Shown: positions 7,561-18,864, numbered from the stretch's first letter. The stretch: 64,000 bases of DNA from Streptomyces sp. Mut1 (GCF_030719295.1 NZ_CP120997.1:1798001-1862000), one strand, 5' to 3'. Translations and numbers: made by a program. The notes: generated by a model not told the origin, from the letters alone.

Positions 7561-9069
7561 ATGGCACGAATTGCGGTGATCGGCGCCGGGATGGGCGCGA
7601 TGGCGGCGGCGGCCCGGCTGGCCGTGGCAGGCCACCGGGTGACGGTGTACGAGCGGTCCGGGACGTACGGCGGCTCGCTCGGCCGGCATGCCGCCGAGGG
7701 CTTCACCTTCGACACCGGGCCCGGTCTGCTCCCGCTCCCCGCGGTCTACCGGGACCTGTTCGTGAAGACCGGCAAGGAGCCGCTGGAGCGGTGCGTCACG
7801 CTGGCCCAGGTCGACCCGGCGAGCCGTCATGTCTTCGCCGACGGCACCGCGGTGTCCCTGCCGAACGCGTCACGCGCCGGGACCGTCGCCGCCCTGGACG
7901 CCGCGCTCGGCGGCGGGGCGGGGGCGAAGTGGGGGGCGTTCCTCGACCGGGCCGGGGATGCCTGGGACCGCTCGCGCCGGCCGCTCCTGGAGGAGCCGCT
8001 GCGCCCCGACCGGCAGGTGCTGGCCCGCGATCCGTATCCGGCCGAGGAACGGCGGCGGCTGCTGCGCCCGGCCCGGCGGGCGGGGACGGTGGCGGAGATC
8101 GGCGCCTGGGAGCTGGCGGATGCCCGGCTGGCGGCCCTGCTCGACGGATACGCCCTCGGCTACGGCCTGGACCCGCTGCGCGCCCCGGCGAGCGCGGCAC
8201 TGCTGCCGTACATGGAGGAGACGTTCGGCAGCTGGTACGTGGTGGGCGGCATGCGGGAGCTGGCGCGGGCGGTGTACGAGCGGTGCCTGGCGCGGAAGGT
8301 GGAGTTCGTCCTCGGCGCCGAGGTGGCCCGGGTCGTGGAGAAGGACGGCCGGGCGGCGGGCGTGGAGCTGGCGGACGGGACGGTCGCGGAGGCCGCCCAT
8401 GTGGTGCTGGGTGCCCGGCCGAGGCCGGATCTGGTGCCGGGTCAGGAGCTGTGGGGTGAGGGCGGGGTGACGGTGCGTCCGGGGGGCTCCGGCTCCGGCC
8501 GTTTCGTGGTCCTGCTGGCGCTGCGCGGGGCCCGGCCCGCGGGCACGGTGCACCGGACGGTGGTGCACCCGGCGGACGGGGCGGCCGAGCGCGAGGCGGT
8601 GTTCGGGGGCCGGACCGCGGCGCATCCCACGGTGACCGTGCTGCGGCCCGACGACCCGTCGACCCGCCCCGACGAGGCGCACGAGGCGGTGACGCTGACG
8701 GCGACGGTCGCCCCGCACGGTCCGGTGGACTGGACGGACGAGTCGCTGCGGGCGCGGTACGCGGACACGCTGATCGACGCGGCGGACGCGGCCGTGCCCG
8801 GCCTGCGCGAGCGGGTGCTGCACAGCTGGGTGCGGACGCCCGCCGAGACCGCCGCGGACACGGGCGCGGAGGGCGGCGCCGTTCCCCCGCCCGCGCTGGC
8901 GGGTGCCGGGGGCGGGTTCCTGCACGCCGCGAACCGCACGCGGCTGCCGGGTCTGCTGCTGGCGGGCGGCTGGTCCCATCCGGGCGGCGGTCTGGCGCAC
9001 GCGGGCATGTCCGGGGCGCTGGTCGCGGGGACCGTGGTCGAGGGGGACGGCTTCCGCGGGTCCCGGTGA
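7561..9069 (+). CDS. phytoene-desaturase-like FAD-dependent oxidoreductase
   Basis: 502-aa protein. The N-terminal dinucleotide-binding fold is VIGAGMGAMAAAARLAVAGH (GxGxxG), ending in the acidic residue of TVYERSG, followed by the FDTGPGLL segment typical of the phytoene desaturase/NAD(P)-binding-8 family. A C-terminal FAD segment reads GLLLAGGWSHPGGGLAHAGMSGAL. No other carotenoid gene is nearby, so it is more likely a broad CrtI-like oxidoreductase than part of a pigment cluster. The ATG at 7561 is preceded by a -10 box at leaderless spacing. It runs toward the following minus-strand gene, 19 bases away. Confidence 0.8.
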   Translation: MARIAVIGAGMGAMAAAARLAVAGHRVTVYERSGTYGGSLGRHAAEGFTFDTGPGLLPLPAVYRDLFVKTGKEPLERCVTLAQVDPASRHVFADGTAVSLPNASRAGTVAALDAALGGGAGAKWGAFLDRAGDAWDRSRRPLLEEPLRPDRQVLARDPYPAEERRRLLRPARRAGTVAEIGAWELADARLAALLDGYALGYGLDPLRAPASAALLPYMEETFGSWYVVGGMRELARAVYERCLARKVEFVLGAEVARVVEKDGRAAGVELADGTVAEAAHVVLGARPRPDLVPGQELWGEGGVTVRPGGSGSGRFVVLLALRGARPAGTVHRTVVHPADGAAEREAVFGGRTAAHPTVTVLRPDDPSTRPDEAHEAVTLTATVAPHGPVDWTDESLRARYADTLIDAADAAVPGLRERVLHSWVRTPAETAADTGAEGGAVPPPALAGAGGGFLHAANRTRLPGLLLAGGWSHPGGGLAHAGMSGALVAGTVVEGDGFRGSR

Positions 9070-9088
9070 GGTGCCGGCCGGCGGGCCG

Positions 9089-10000
9089 TCAGTAGCGGTA
9101 CTGCTCGTTGTGGCCGGGGTCGTAGCCGTGCGGGTACGGGGCCGGCGGCTGGGCGGCGGGCTGCTCCGGCGGGTACTGCTCGCCCTCGCGCTGCTGCGGC
9201 ACCCAGACACCGCCCGGCGGGGTCTCGGAGGCGTACGCGTCGGACTGCCCGTACGCCCCGGTGTGCTGCTGCTGGCCGCCGTAGGCGTCGTAGTTCCCGT
9301 AGCTGTCGTACGTGCCGTACTGCGGGGTGCCCGTGGTGGTGCCGATGTACGGGTCGGAGTAGGCGGCGTACTGCTGCCGGTCCGTGCCGTAGTCGTACTG
9401 CCCGGTCCCGGCGTAGGTGTCCTGGCCGGGGTAGGCGCCCTGGTCCTGGGGCTGGGGGGCCGGGTAGCCGGCGTAGGGGTCGTACGCGTCGTACTGCGGC
9501 GCGCCCTGGGGCTCCTGGGACTGCTGCTGCGGCTGGGGCTGTGATGGGGATTGGCCGGTGTAGACGCCGTACTGCCCGGTGTCCTCGGGCATCGGCTCCG
9601 GCTCGTAGACCGCGGCCGGGGACGGGGCGAACTGCGGGGCGGGAGGGGCGGCCGGGGCGTCGCCCTCGTACTCCGCTTCCAGGCCGGAGACCTCCAGCGT
9701 GGGCTTGCGGTCGCGTCCGCCGCGCCGGCGGCGGCTCTCCCCGGGTTTGCCCCCTATCGCCCAGCCGGTCGAGAAGCCCTTGCGGAACGAGAGCGTGACG
9801 TAGGTCTGGCCGGTGGCGAAGGCCACCGCGCCGAGGGCGATGACGGGCACGGACGGCACCAGGACGCCGATGACCACACCGAGGAAGCCGGTGAAGGCGA
9901 GCAGCCGCCAGCGCAGCCGCGCCTTGTACTGCAGCAGCACTTCGCCGAGCAGCCAAAGCGCGACGACACCGAACGCGATGTAGAGGACCGTCCAGCCCAT
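9089..10000 (-). CDS. small membrane protein with a long Tyr/Gln/Pro-rich tail
   Basis: 303 aa. Residues about 3-22 and 32-65 are hydrophobic (two or three membrane helices), followed by a basic stretch near residue 90. From about residue 105 to the end the chain is low-complexity, Tyr/Gln/Gly/Pro/Asp-rich with more than 25 tyrosines, many in QY, AY, DPY and GTY units, ending in a terminal Tyr. The tail resembles prion-like condensate-forming segments. The family is hypothetical in Streptomyces and I assign no function. The ATG at 10000 has an AAGGGGG-type site upstream. It lies downstream of metF on the same strand, 50 bases away. Confidence 0.75.
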   Translation of the reverse strand: MGWTVLYIAFGVVALWLLGEVLLQYKARLRWRLLAFTGFLGVVIGVLVPSVPVIALGAVAFATGQTYVTLSFRKGFSTGWAIGGKPGESRRRRGGRDRKPTLEVSGLEAEYEGDAPAAPPAPQFAPSPAAVYEPEPMPEDTGQYGVYTGQSPSQPQPQQQSQEPQGAPQYDAYDPYAGYPAPQPQDQGAYPGQDTYAGTGQYDYGTDRQQYAAYSDPYIGTTTGTPQYGTYDSYGNYDAYGGQQQHTGAYGQSDAYASETPPGGVWVPQQREGEQYPPEQPAAQPPAPYPHGYDPGHNEQYRY

Positions 10001-10050
10001 GCCCGCCCCCTTCTACGGCCACCGCCCGGGATCATGGCGGGTACGGCCGG

Positions 10051-10968
10051 TCACGACTGCCTGTGCAGTCCGAGATTCTCGTGGATCTCAAGCGTCGCAG
10101 TCGAGTTGTTCAGCGTGATGAAGTGCAGTCCGGGCACACCCTCGGACAGCAGCTTCGCGCAGAACCGCGTTGCGAAGTCGATACCGATGGAGCGTACAGC
10201 GGCGGCGTCGTCCTTGACCGCGAGGATGCGCTCTTTCAGCTCCTCGGGCAGCTTCGCGTTGCTGAGCTGGGGGAATCTCTCCAATTGCCGGACGCTGGTG
10301 ACGGGCATGACCTCGGGAATGATCGGGGTGTCGCAACCCGCGGCGACCACGCGGTCACGCAGCCGCAGATACGCGTCCGGGTCGAAGAACATCTGCGTGA
10401 TCGCGTAGTCGGCGCCCGCGCGGCACTTGTCCACGAAATGCCGGACGTCGGTGTCCCAGTCGGTGGAGCGCGGGTGCCTCTCCGGGAACGCCGCGACGCC
10501 GACGCAGAAGTCGCCGGCCTCCTTGATCAGCCGGACCAGGTCCGCCGCGTACTTCACGCCCCGCGGGTGCTCGACCCACGGGCCCATCGGGTCGCCCGGC
10601 GGGTCCCCGCGCACGGCGAGGATGTTCCGGATGCCCGCGTCCGCGTACTGGCCGACCATGTTGCGCAGTTCGGCGACGGAGTGGTCGACCGCGGTGAGGT
10701 GGGCGACCGGGGTGAGCGTGGATTCGGCGGCGATGTCCTGGGTGGCCTTGACCGTCCCGGCACGGGTGGAGCCACCGGCCCCGTACGTGACGGAGACGAA
10801 GCTCGGCCCGACCGCCTCGACCCGGCGCAGCGCGTTCCACAGGTTGCGCTCGCCCTTCTCGGTCTTGGGCGCCCAGAACTCGAACGAGTACGAGGTCTCG
10901 CCGGTCGCGAGCATCTCACGCACGGTACGCGCGTGATCTGTCCTGGTGGAGGGTGTGCCAAGGGCCAT
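10051..10968 (-). CDS. metF: methylenetetrahydrofolate reductase
   Basis: 305-aa MetF TIM-barrel flavoenzyme that reduces 5,10-methylene-THF to 5-methyl-THF for methionine synthesis. Family marks are [18 protein letters not shown] near the N-terminus with the catalytic Glu, [15 protein letters not shown], and [24 protein letters not shown] follows around residue 190. The length is normal for bacterial MetF. The ATG at 10968 lies six bases after TAACCT, a -10 box on the minus strand, so it is probably leaderless. It shares its strand with thiE upstream but has its own promoter. A 14-bp palindrome lies in the gap. Confidence 0.95.
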   Translation of the reverse strand: MALGTPSTRTDHARTVREMLATGETSYSFEFWAPKTEKGERNLWNALRRVEAVGPSFVSVTYGAGGSTRAGTVKATQDIAAESTLTPVAHLTAVDHSVAELRNMVGQYADAGIRNILAVRGDPPGDPMGPWVEHPRGVKYAADLVRLIKEAGDFCVGVAAFPERHPRSTDWDTDVRHFVDKCRAGADYAITQMFFDPDAYLRLRDRVVAAGCDTPIIPEVMPVTSVRQLERFPQLSNAKLPEELKERILAVKDDAAAVRSIGIDFATRFCAKLLSEGVPGLHFITLNNSTATLEIHENLGLHRQS

Positions 10969-10974
10969 ACCGGC

Positions 10975-10980
10975 AGGTTA
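10975..10980 (-). promoter_or_regulatory. -10 box of metF, leaderless
   Basis: On the minus strand TAACCT, then six bases, then the metF ATG. Confidence 0.5.
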
Positions 10981-11051
10981 ACCAGGGCGGAGCGACCCCC
11001 CAACCGAACCGGGGTCATTTGCCGGAATTGACTGATTCTTGTCCACCCTTC

Positions 11052-11065
11052 GGACAGATCTGTCC
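11052..11065. repeat. 14-bp perfect palindrome between thiE and metF
   Basis: GGACAGATCTGTCC, about 85-100 bases upstream of the metF start. Possible operator; no hairpin loop, so not a terminator. Confidence 0.4.
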
Positions 11066-11096
11066 CAGAGTCGCTGTCCGGGCGGGAGCGTCCCGG

Positions 11097-11750
11097 TCAG
11101 GCTCCGGCGCGCTCACGGACCCTTCGTGCCAGCTCAGCGGCGGCCGCGCCCGGGTCGGACGCCTCGGTGAGCGCCCGTACGACGACGATCCGGCGCGCTC
11201 CGGCGTCCAGCACCTGGTCGAGGTTGTCCGCGTCGATCCCGCCGATGGCGAACCAGGGGCGGGCGGGGACGCGCGAGGCCGCGTAGCGCACGAGGTCCAG
11301 TCCGGGGGCGTGCCGGCCGGGCTTGGTGGGGGTGGGCCAGCAGGGGCCGGTGCAGAAGTAGTCGACGCCGGGCTCGGCGATGGCCGCGTCGACCTCGGAC
11401 TCGGCGTGTGTGGAGCGGCCGATGACCACGTCCGGTCCGATGATCGCGCGGGCGGCGGGCACCGGGAGGTCGCCCTGGCCCAGGTGCAGCACGTCGGAGC
11501 CGATGGCGTGGGCGACGTCCGCCCGGTCGTTGACCGCGAGGAGCTTGCCGTGGCGCTCGCAGGCGTCGGCGAGGACCGCGAGGTGGTCGAGCTCCTCGGC
11601 CGCCTCCATGCCCTTGTCGCGCAGCTGGACGATGTCCACCCCGCCCGCGAGCACCGCGTCGAGGAACTCGGGAAGGTCGCCCTGGCGCCTGCGCGCGTCC
11701 GTGCACAGGTAGAGCCGGGCATCGGACAGCGCCGCGCGAGGCGTGGACAT
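11097..11750 (-). CDS. thiE: thiamine-phosphate synthase
   Basis: 217-aa TIM-barrel enzyme that joins the thiazole phosphate and HMP-pyrophosphate moieties. Motifs seen are [11 protein letters not shown] (QLRxK, pyrophosphate binding, about residues 34-44) and [23 protein letters not shown] follows at about residue 93, then [14 protein letters not shown], with a [11 protein letters not shown] loop and [10 protein letters not shown] near the end. It lies on the strand opposite thiOSG and has no THI element of its own that I can see. The start ATG is at 11750. Confidence 0.93.
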   Translation of the reverse strand: MSTPRAALSDARLYLCTDARRRQGDLPEFLDAVLAGGVDIVQLRDKGMEAAEELDHLAVLADACERHGKLLAVNDRADVAHAIGSDVLHLGQGDLPVPAARAIIGPDVVIGRSTHAESEVDAAIAEPGVDYFCTGPCWPTPTKPGRHAPGLDLVRYAASRVPARPWFAIGGIDADNLDQVLDAGARRIVVVRALTEASDPGAAAAELARRVRERAGA

Positions 11751-11801
11751 GGTGTGGTTCCCCCCGGGGAAGACGGTGACGGCGAAGCGGTGGTGCGGGC
11801 G

Positions 11802-11842
11802 CGGGAACGCGGGCCGCCCGTGCGGCGCGGCCCGCGTTCCCG
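11802..11842 (-). terminator. hairpin terminator after the Rv2175c-like gene
   Basis: Perfect 16-bp stem (11802-11817 with 11827-11842), 9-nt loop, 13 bases past the stop codon of the minus-strand gene ending at 11856. Confidence 0.7.
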
Positions 11843-11855
11843 GTACTGCGGTCGG

Positions 11856-12221
11856 TCAGACGGCGAGCGCCTGGGCGCGGCGCTTCACCTCCGTGCCGCG
11901 ATTCTCACTCAGCGCCTGCGCGGGGGTGCCGGGCAGGGTCGGGTCGGGGGTGAAGAGCCATTCGAGCATCTCCTCGTCGGAGTAGCCGTCGTCCTTCAGG
12001 AGCGTCAGGGTCCCGGAGAGGCCCTTGACCACCCGGCTGTCGTCGATGAAGGCGGCGGGCACCTGGAGGGCCCGGTTCTCCCCACGGCGTACGGCGATGA
12101 GCTGGCCCTCCTTGACCAGCTGCCGCACACGCGTCACCTCGACATCGAGCATTTCGGCGATGTCGGGCAGGTAGAGCCAGGCGGGGACGAGTGCATCGAT
12201 CTTTGCGTCAATCTCGGTCAC
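11856..12221 (-). CDS. Rv2175c-family DNA-binding protein
   Basis: 121-aa protein with an N-terminal winged helix-turn-helix (about residues 15-52, YLPDIAEMLDVEVTRVRQLV). The conserved central pattern is RVVKGLSGTLTLLKDDGYSD, then MLEWLFTPDPTLPGTP, and it ends in RRAQALAV. These match M. tuberculosis Rv2175c, a DNA-binding protein phosphorylated by the neighbouring kinase PknL. Here a PknL-like PASTA kinase is encoded 4 kb away, so the same pairing is likely. It lacks the longer N-terminal extension of Rv2175c, which carries a phosphosite there. The start is GTG 12221; its DNA target is unknown. Confidence 0.85.
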   Translation of the reverse strand: MTEIDAKIDALVPAWLYLPDIAEMLDVEVTRVRQLVKEGQLIAVRRGENRALQVPAAFIDDSRVVKGLSGTLTLLKDDGYSDEEMLEWLFTPDPTLPGTPAQALSENRGTEVKRRAQALAV

Positions 12222-12287
12222 GGGGACAAGCCTGCCATCCCGGACTGACAGCCGAAACCCGGACTCGGCCCTTCAGGGGCGCGCCCC

Positions 12288-13517
12288 TCACGGCAGCACC
12301 GCCGACTTCAGCGGTACGGACGGGTCGCCGGCCCGCTCCGCGTCGAGCCGGGCACCGGCCTCGATGAGCCGGCGCCCCTGGGCCAGGTCGCGCGGCCGGC
12401 CGACCGCGAGCACCGCGGCCAGGACGCCGTCGCGCAGCCAGCACACCGACCAGGCGGGCCCGGCCGGGTCGCCGCGCCACAGCAGGGTGTCGGCGTCCGC
12501 GTGGTGGCCCGCGTACTGGACGAACCGGCCGAACTGCTCGGACCAGAAGTAGGGCACCGGGTCGTAGGGCGGGATCTCCCCGGCGTCCTCGGCCGCGATG
12601 TGGGCGGCGGCGGTCCGGGGGCCCTGGAGGGCGTTGTCCCAGTGGTGGACGACCAGGCGGGTGCCGTAGCGGGCGGAGGGGAAGGAGGCGCAGTCGCCGA
12701 CCGCGTACACATCGGGCTGCGAGGTGCGCAGCGCGGCGTCGGCGGTCACCGATCCCTCGGGGCCGAGCGCGATGCCGGAGCCGGCCAGCCAGCCCGTGGC
12801 GGGCCGGGCGCCGATGCCGACGACGACCGCGTCGGCGGCCAGGGTGCGGCCGTCGGCGAGGACCACCGCGCCGGGCTCGACGCGGGCCACCCGGGCCCCG
12901 GTGAGGAGCCGGGCGCCGCTCTGTTCGTACCAGTCGGCCATCGGGGCCGTGACCTCGGCGGGCAGGGCGCCGGCCAGGGGGCGGCCGGCGGCCTCGACGA
13001 CGGTGACCGCGCAGCCGGCGGCACGGGCGGCGGTGGCGAATTCGGCGCCGATCCAGCCGGCGCCGACGACCACGACGGTGTGGCCCGCTTCGAGCACGGG
13101 GCGCAGCCGGGCCGCGTCGTCCAGGGTGCGCAGGAGGTGGACGCCGGGCATCCCGTCGGAGCCGGGCAGGGCGACGGGTTCGGCGCCGGTGGCGAGGACC
13201 AGGACGTCGTAGGGGACCGGGCCCTGCGAGGTGTCCAGTTCATGGGCGCCGGAGCGCACCCCGGTCACCTCGCAGCCCAGGCGCAGGGTGATGCCGAGCC
13301 CGTCGAAGTCGATGTCGAAGGCGGATTCCTCGGCCTTGCCGAGCAGCACCGCCTTGGACAGCGGGGGCCGGTCGTAGGGCTGGTGGGGTTCGGCGCCGAT
13401 CAGGGTGACGGGGCCGGTGAAGCCCTGTTCCCGCAGGGCGACGGCGGTCTGCACGCCCGCCATGCCCGCACCGGCGATGACGACCCGGCGCTCCGTCCGC
13501 TGCTGTTGCTCGCTCAC
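12288..13517 (-). CDS. ferredoxin-reductase-like NAD(P)/FAD oxidoreductase
   Basis: 409-aa flavoprotein of the rhodocoxin/putidaredoxin reductase type. The FAD fold is VVIAGAGMAGVQTAVALREQ (residues about 12-31), with YDRPPLSK near residue 48. The NAD fold is VVVVGAGWIGAEFATAARAA (about 147-166), and the FAD-binding C-terminal segment is DVYAVGDCASF. It probably passes electrons from NADH to a ferredoxin; no ferredoxin or P450 gene adjoins it. The GTG start at 13517 follows TAAGGT by six bases, giving a leaderless transcript divergent from the THI-controlled operon. Confidence 0.85.
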   Translation of the reverse strand: MSEQQQRTERRVVIAGAGMAGVQTAVALREQGFTGPVTLIGAEPHQPYDRPPLSKAVLLGKAEESAFDIDFDGLGITLRLGCEVTGVRSGAHELDTSQGPVPYDVLVLATGAEPVALPGSDGMPGVHLLRTLDDAARLRPVLEAGHTVVVVGAGWIGAEFATAARAAGCAVTVVEAAGRPLAGALPAEVTAPMADWYEQSGARLLTGARVARVEPGAVVLADGRTLAADAVVVGIGARPATGWLAGSGIALGPEGSVTADAALRTSQPDVYAVGDCASFPSARYGTRLVVHHWDNALQGPRTAAAHIAAEDAGEIPPYDPVPYFWSEQFGRFVQYAGHHADADTLLWRGDPAGPAWSVCWLRDGVLAAVLAVGRPRDLAQGRRLIEAGARLDAERAGDPSVPLKSAVLP

Positions 13518-13523
13518 CTGTCC

Positions 13524-13529
13524 ACCTTA
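13524..13529 (-). promoter_or_regulatory. -10 box of the flavoprotein gene, leaderless
   Basis: On the minus strand TAAGGT, six bases, then GTG 13517. Confidence 0.5.
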
Positions 13530-13602
13530 CGCATCTGACGGAACGTCAGGAAGGGGCGGCCGCATTCACCGCCCTCCCCGCCCGCTCCGTGGGTGAGGTC
13601 GT

Positions 13603-13608
13603 TAGGGT
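13603..13608 (+). promoter_or_regulatory. -10 box of the thi operon
   Basis: TAGGGT placed so that transcription starts near 13615, just before the THI element. Confidence 0.55.
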
Positions 13609-13624
13609 GGCCACGGTAAGACAC

Positions 13625-13713
13625 TCGCGGGAGCCCGGACGCACCGGGCTGAGAGGGAGGCTGGCGGCCTCCGACCGTACGAACCTGATCCGGGTCATGC
13701 CGGCGAAGGGAGG
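13625..13713 (+). ncRNA. TPP riboswitch (THI element)
   Basis: Shows the conserved core CCGGGCTGAGAGGGAGGCTG near 13645, then GACCGTACGAACCTGATCCG and GGTCATGCCGGCGAAGGGAGG near 13672-13713. These are the two TPP-binding arms (CUGAGA and ACCUGAUC...CGNAGGGA). The 3' end holds the GGGAGGGG that serves as ribosome binding site for thiO, 7 bases upstream of its ATG. Control is therefore probably translational, hiding that site when TPP is bound. It regulates thiO-thiS-thiG. Confidence 0.95.
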
Positions 13714-13725
13714 GGCTGGACACCC

Positions 13726-15916
<2,191 letters not shown>

Positions 15917-15927
15917 CGTACGTCACC

Positions 15928-15964
15928 GGGCGGCGGCCGGAGCCCGTGATTCCGGCCGCCGCCC
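15928..15964 (+). terminator. hairpin terminator of thiOSG
   Basis: 13-bp perfect G+C stem (15928-15940 with 15952-15964), 11-nt loop, 12 bases past the thiG stop. Confidence 0.7.
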
Positions 15965-16041
15965 GCATGTCCCTGTCACGGCTCGGCTTCAGTACTGCGC
16001 CGGGTTCGCCCCGGACCGTCGGGCCTGTCCGTGGCGGCTCG

Positions 16042-16047
16042 TAGACT
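16042..16047 (+). promoter_or_regulatory. -10 box of the PASTA kinase gene, leaderless
   Basis: TAGACT followed by six bases and GTG 16054. ATG 16051 would be only three bases from the box. Confidence 0.5.
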
Positions 16048-16053
16048 CGCATG

Positions 16054-18000
16054 GTGGATACGACCCTCCAGGACCCCCTCGTCGGGCAGCTGCTCGACGG
16101 CCGCTACCGCGTCGATGCCCGCATCGCCGTGGGCGGCATGGCCACGGTCTACCGGGCCATGGACACCCGGCTCGACCGGGTGCTCGCCCTCAAGGTGATG
16201 CACCCGGCGCTGGCGACCGATGCCTCGTTCGTCGAGCGCTTCATCCGCGAGGCCAAGTCGGTGGCGCTGCTCGCCCACCCCAACGTCGTCGCGGTCTTCG
16301 ACCAGGGTGCCCAGGGGCAGTACGTCTACCTGGCGATGGAGTACGTCGCCGGGTGCACGCTGCGCGATGTGCTGAGCGAGCGCGGGGCGCTCCAGCCGCG
16401 GGCCGCGCTGGACGTGCTGGAGTCGGTGCTCGCGGCGCTCGGCGCGGCGCACCGGGCGGGTTTCGTGCACCGCGACATGAAGCCGGAGAACGTGCTCATC
16501 GGGGACGACGGCCGGGTCAAGGTCGCCGACTTCGGCCTGGTCAGGGCCGTGGACTCGGTGACGAACACCACCGGGACGATCCTCGGCACCGTCTCCTACC
16601 TCGCCCCCGAGCAGATCGAGCACGGCACGGCCGACACCCGCGCCGACGTGTACGCCTGCGGCGTCGTGCTGTACGAGATGCTGACCGGCGACAAGCCGCG
16701 TGACGGCGACTCGCCCGCCCAGATCATCTACCAGCACCTGAACGAGGACGTGGCGCCCCCGTCCGCCGCCGTCCCCGGGCTCGCCCCCGAACTGGACGAG
16801 CTGGTCGCGAGCGCCACCGCCCGCGACCCGGAGGTCCGTCCGTTCGACGCGGTGGCGCTGCTCGCCGCGACCCGCCGGGCGCGCGCCGCCCTCACCGACG
16901 AGCAGCTCGACGCCATACCCCCGCAGGCCCGCACCGGGGCGCGGGACTCCGCCGGGGCGGACGGGGACACGGAGAAGACCGACGCCCGCACGACGGTGCT
17001 CCCCCGGGTCCTCCCGAACGAACTGGGCACCGCCCACCACACCAGCCGGCTGGAGACGCCCCCGCCCCCGGAGCACCCGCTGCCGCCCCGCGGGACCGGG
17101 CTGCGCGGCGGCCCCCGGCGCGGCGTGATCGCGGCGGTCCTCGCGGTGCTGCTGGTCCTGGGCGTCGGCGGCGGCGTCTGGTACATCAACTCCGGGCAGT
17201 TCACCAAGGTCCCCTCACTGCTCGGCCAGACCGAGAAGACCGCCCGCCAGCGGCTCTCGGACAGCGGTCTCGACGTGAAGGGCGTCGATCGCGCCTACAG
17301 CGACACCGTCGACCGGGGCAAGGTGATCAGCAGCGATCCGAAGTCGGGCGCGCGGATCAGGGACAACGGCTCGGTGAAGCTGGTCGTCTCGCGCGGGCCC
17401 GAGATCGTGGAGGTGCCCGACGTCGAGGGCGTCGGCCTCGCCGACGCCAAGCGGCAGCTGACGAAGGCGGGCCTGCTCCCCGGCATGGTCACCAAGGAGT
17501 TCGACGACGACGTGCCGGCCGGTGAGGTGGTGCGTACGGACCCCGAGGCGGGCACCGAGCGCCACCCGGACTCGGCGGTCGCGATCGTCGTCTCCAAGGG
17601 CAGCCCCATCGACGTCCCCGACGTCACCGGGCTCTCCGTCGAGGACGCCACCGACGCGCTGGCCGACGAGGGGCTGAAGGCCGAGGTGGCGCCCGGCCGG
17701 GTGCACTCGCCCGAGGACAAGGGCGACATCGCCCGCCAGTCGCCGGCCGAGGGCACCGAGGCGGCCGAGGGCGACACCGTTACGCTGACGGTGTCCGACG
17801 GGCCCCGGATGATCGAGGTCCCGGACGTCGTCGGCAAGGACGTGGACGACGCCCGCGACGAGCTGGAGGCGGCCGGCTTCGAGGTCAAGGTCGACCGCGG
17901 GTTCCTCTCCTTCAGCGACAAGATCGCCGGCCAGTCCGTGCACGGCGGCGACACGGCCCCCGAGGGCAGCACCATCACCATCAAGACCAAGGGACTGTAG
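16054..18000 (+). CDS. membrane Ser/Thr protein kinase with four PASTA repeats
   Basis: 648 aa. The kinase domain spans about residues 17-275, with glycine loop AVGGMATVY, ATP-binding Lys47 in LALKVMH, HRD at 139-141, DFG at 159-161 and YLAPEQIEHG. A disordered Pro/Thr linker leads to one membrane helix (about 356-376), then about four extracellular PASTA repeats, each opening with a V/I-P-D/S-V pattern. This is the PknB/PknL-PkaF type that senses peptidoglycan. The missing Shine-Dalgarno and the -10 spacing favour GTG 16054 over ATG 16051. The nearby Rv2175c-like protein is its likely substrate, by analogy with PknL. Confidence 0.93.
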   Translation: MDTTLQDPLVGQLLDGRYRVDARIAVGGMATVYRAMDTRLDRVLALKVMHPALATDASFVERFIREAKSVALLAHPNVVAVFDQGAQGQYVYLAMEYVAGCTLRDVLSERGALQPRAALDVLESVLAALGAAHRAGFVHRDMKPENVLIGDDGRVKVADFGLVRAVDSVTNTTGTILGTVSYLAPEQIEHGTADTRADVYACGVVLYEMLTGDKPRDGDSPAQIIYQHLNEDVAPPSAAVPGLAPELDELVASATARDPEVRPFDAVALLAATRRARAALTDEQLDAIPPQARTGARDSAGADGDTEKTDARTTVLPRVLPNELGTAHHTSRLETPPPPEHPLPPRGTGLRGGPRRGVIAAVLAVLLVLGVGGGVWYINSGQFTKVPSLLGQTEKTARQRLSDSGLDVKGVDRAYSDTVDRGKVISSDPKSGARIRDNGSVKLVVSRGPEIVEVPDVEGVGLADAKRQLTKAGLLPGMVTKEFDDDVPAGEVVRTDPEAGTERHPDSAVAIVVSKGSPIDVPDVTGLSVEDATDALADEGLKAEVAPGRVHSPEDKGDIARQSPAEGTEAAEGDTVTLTVSDGPRMIEVPDVVGKDVDDARDELEAAGFEVKVDRGFLSFSDKIAGQSVHGGDTAPEGSTITIKTKGL

Positions 18001-18006
18001 ATCCGC

Positions 18007-18864
18007 ATGCGTAATCCTGTCGGCGGCCATGTGCCGGTGGCCGGCGGCCTCGCCAAGGTCGGCCTTCCGTACGCCCGCGAGATGGGCGCGGAGGCCGTCC
18101 AGGTCTTCGTCGCCAACCCGCGCGGCTGGGCCACCCCGGCCGGCAGCCCGGCGCAGGACGAGCTGTTCCGTGCCGGGTGCGCCGCCGCGTCCCTACCGGC
18201 GTACGTACACGCCCCGTACCTGATCAACTTCGGCTCGCACACCCCGGCCACGGTGGAGCGGTCCGTCCAGTCGCTGCGCCACTCGCTGCGCCGGGCCCGC
18301 GAGATCGGCGCTCTGGGCGTCGTGGTGCACACCGGGTCGGCGACCGGCGGGCGTCCCCGCGAGGAGGCCCTGGCCCAGGTGCGCACGTACCTGCGGCCGC
18401 TGCTGGACGAGCTGACGCACGACGACGACCCGTTCCTGCTGCTGGAGTCGACCGCCGGCCAGGGCTCCTCGCTCTGCTCGCGGACCTGGGACTTCGGCCC
18501 GTACTTCGAGGCGCTGGACGCGCACCCGAAGCTCGGTGTCTGCCTGGACACCTGCCACATCTTCGCGGCGGGGCACGACCTCGCGGGCCCCGGCGGCATG
18601 AAGGAGACGCTGGACCTGCTGGTGGAGACGGTCGGCGAGGGCCGGCTGAAGCTGATCCACGCCAATGACTCCAAGGACGTCAGCGGCGCCCACAAGGACC
18701 GGCACGAGAACATCGGGGCGGGTCACATCGGCGAGGAGCCGTTCCGCGAGCTGTTCACGCATCCCGCCACCGAGAAAGTCCCCCTGGTCATCGAGACCCC
18801 GGGCGGCAAGGAGGGACACGCCGCCGACGTGGCCCGGCTCCAGGCGCTGCGCGACGGGAACTGA
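18007..18864 (+). CDS. nfo: endonuclease IV (AP endonuclease)
   Basis: 285-aa TIM-barrel metalloenzyme that cleaves abasic sites in base excision repair. It shows the family opening GGHVPVAGGL, zinc ligands in AYVHAPYLIN, LLLESTAGQGSSL and GVCLDTCHIFAAGHD, and later LIHANDSK and RHENIGAGHIG. The length is normal. It begins six bases after the kinase stop with only a weak ribosome binding site, so it is probably read through from the kinase transcript. A weak hairpin follows at 18862-18897. Confidence 0.92.
   Translation: MRNPVGGHVPVAGGLAKVGLPYAREMGAEAVQVFVANPRGWATPAGSPAQDELFRAGCAAASLPAYVHAPYLINFGSHTPATVERSVQSLRHSLRRAREIGALGVVVHTGSATGGRPREEALAQVRTYLRPLLDELTHDDDPFLLLESTAGQGSSLCSRTWDFGPYFEALDAHPKLGVCLDTCHIFAAGHDLAGPGGMKETLDLLVETVGEGRLKLIHANDSKDVSGAHKDRHENIGAGHIGEEPFRELFTHPATEKVPLVIETPGGKEGHAADVARLQALRDGN

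Noticed and set aside
7561..9069. Carotenoid biosynthesis cluster
   Set aside because: Only one CrtI-like gene is present, with no phytoene synthase, cyclase or GGPP synthase nearby.
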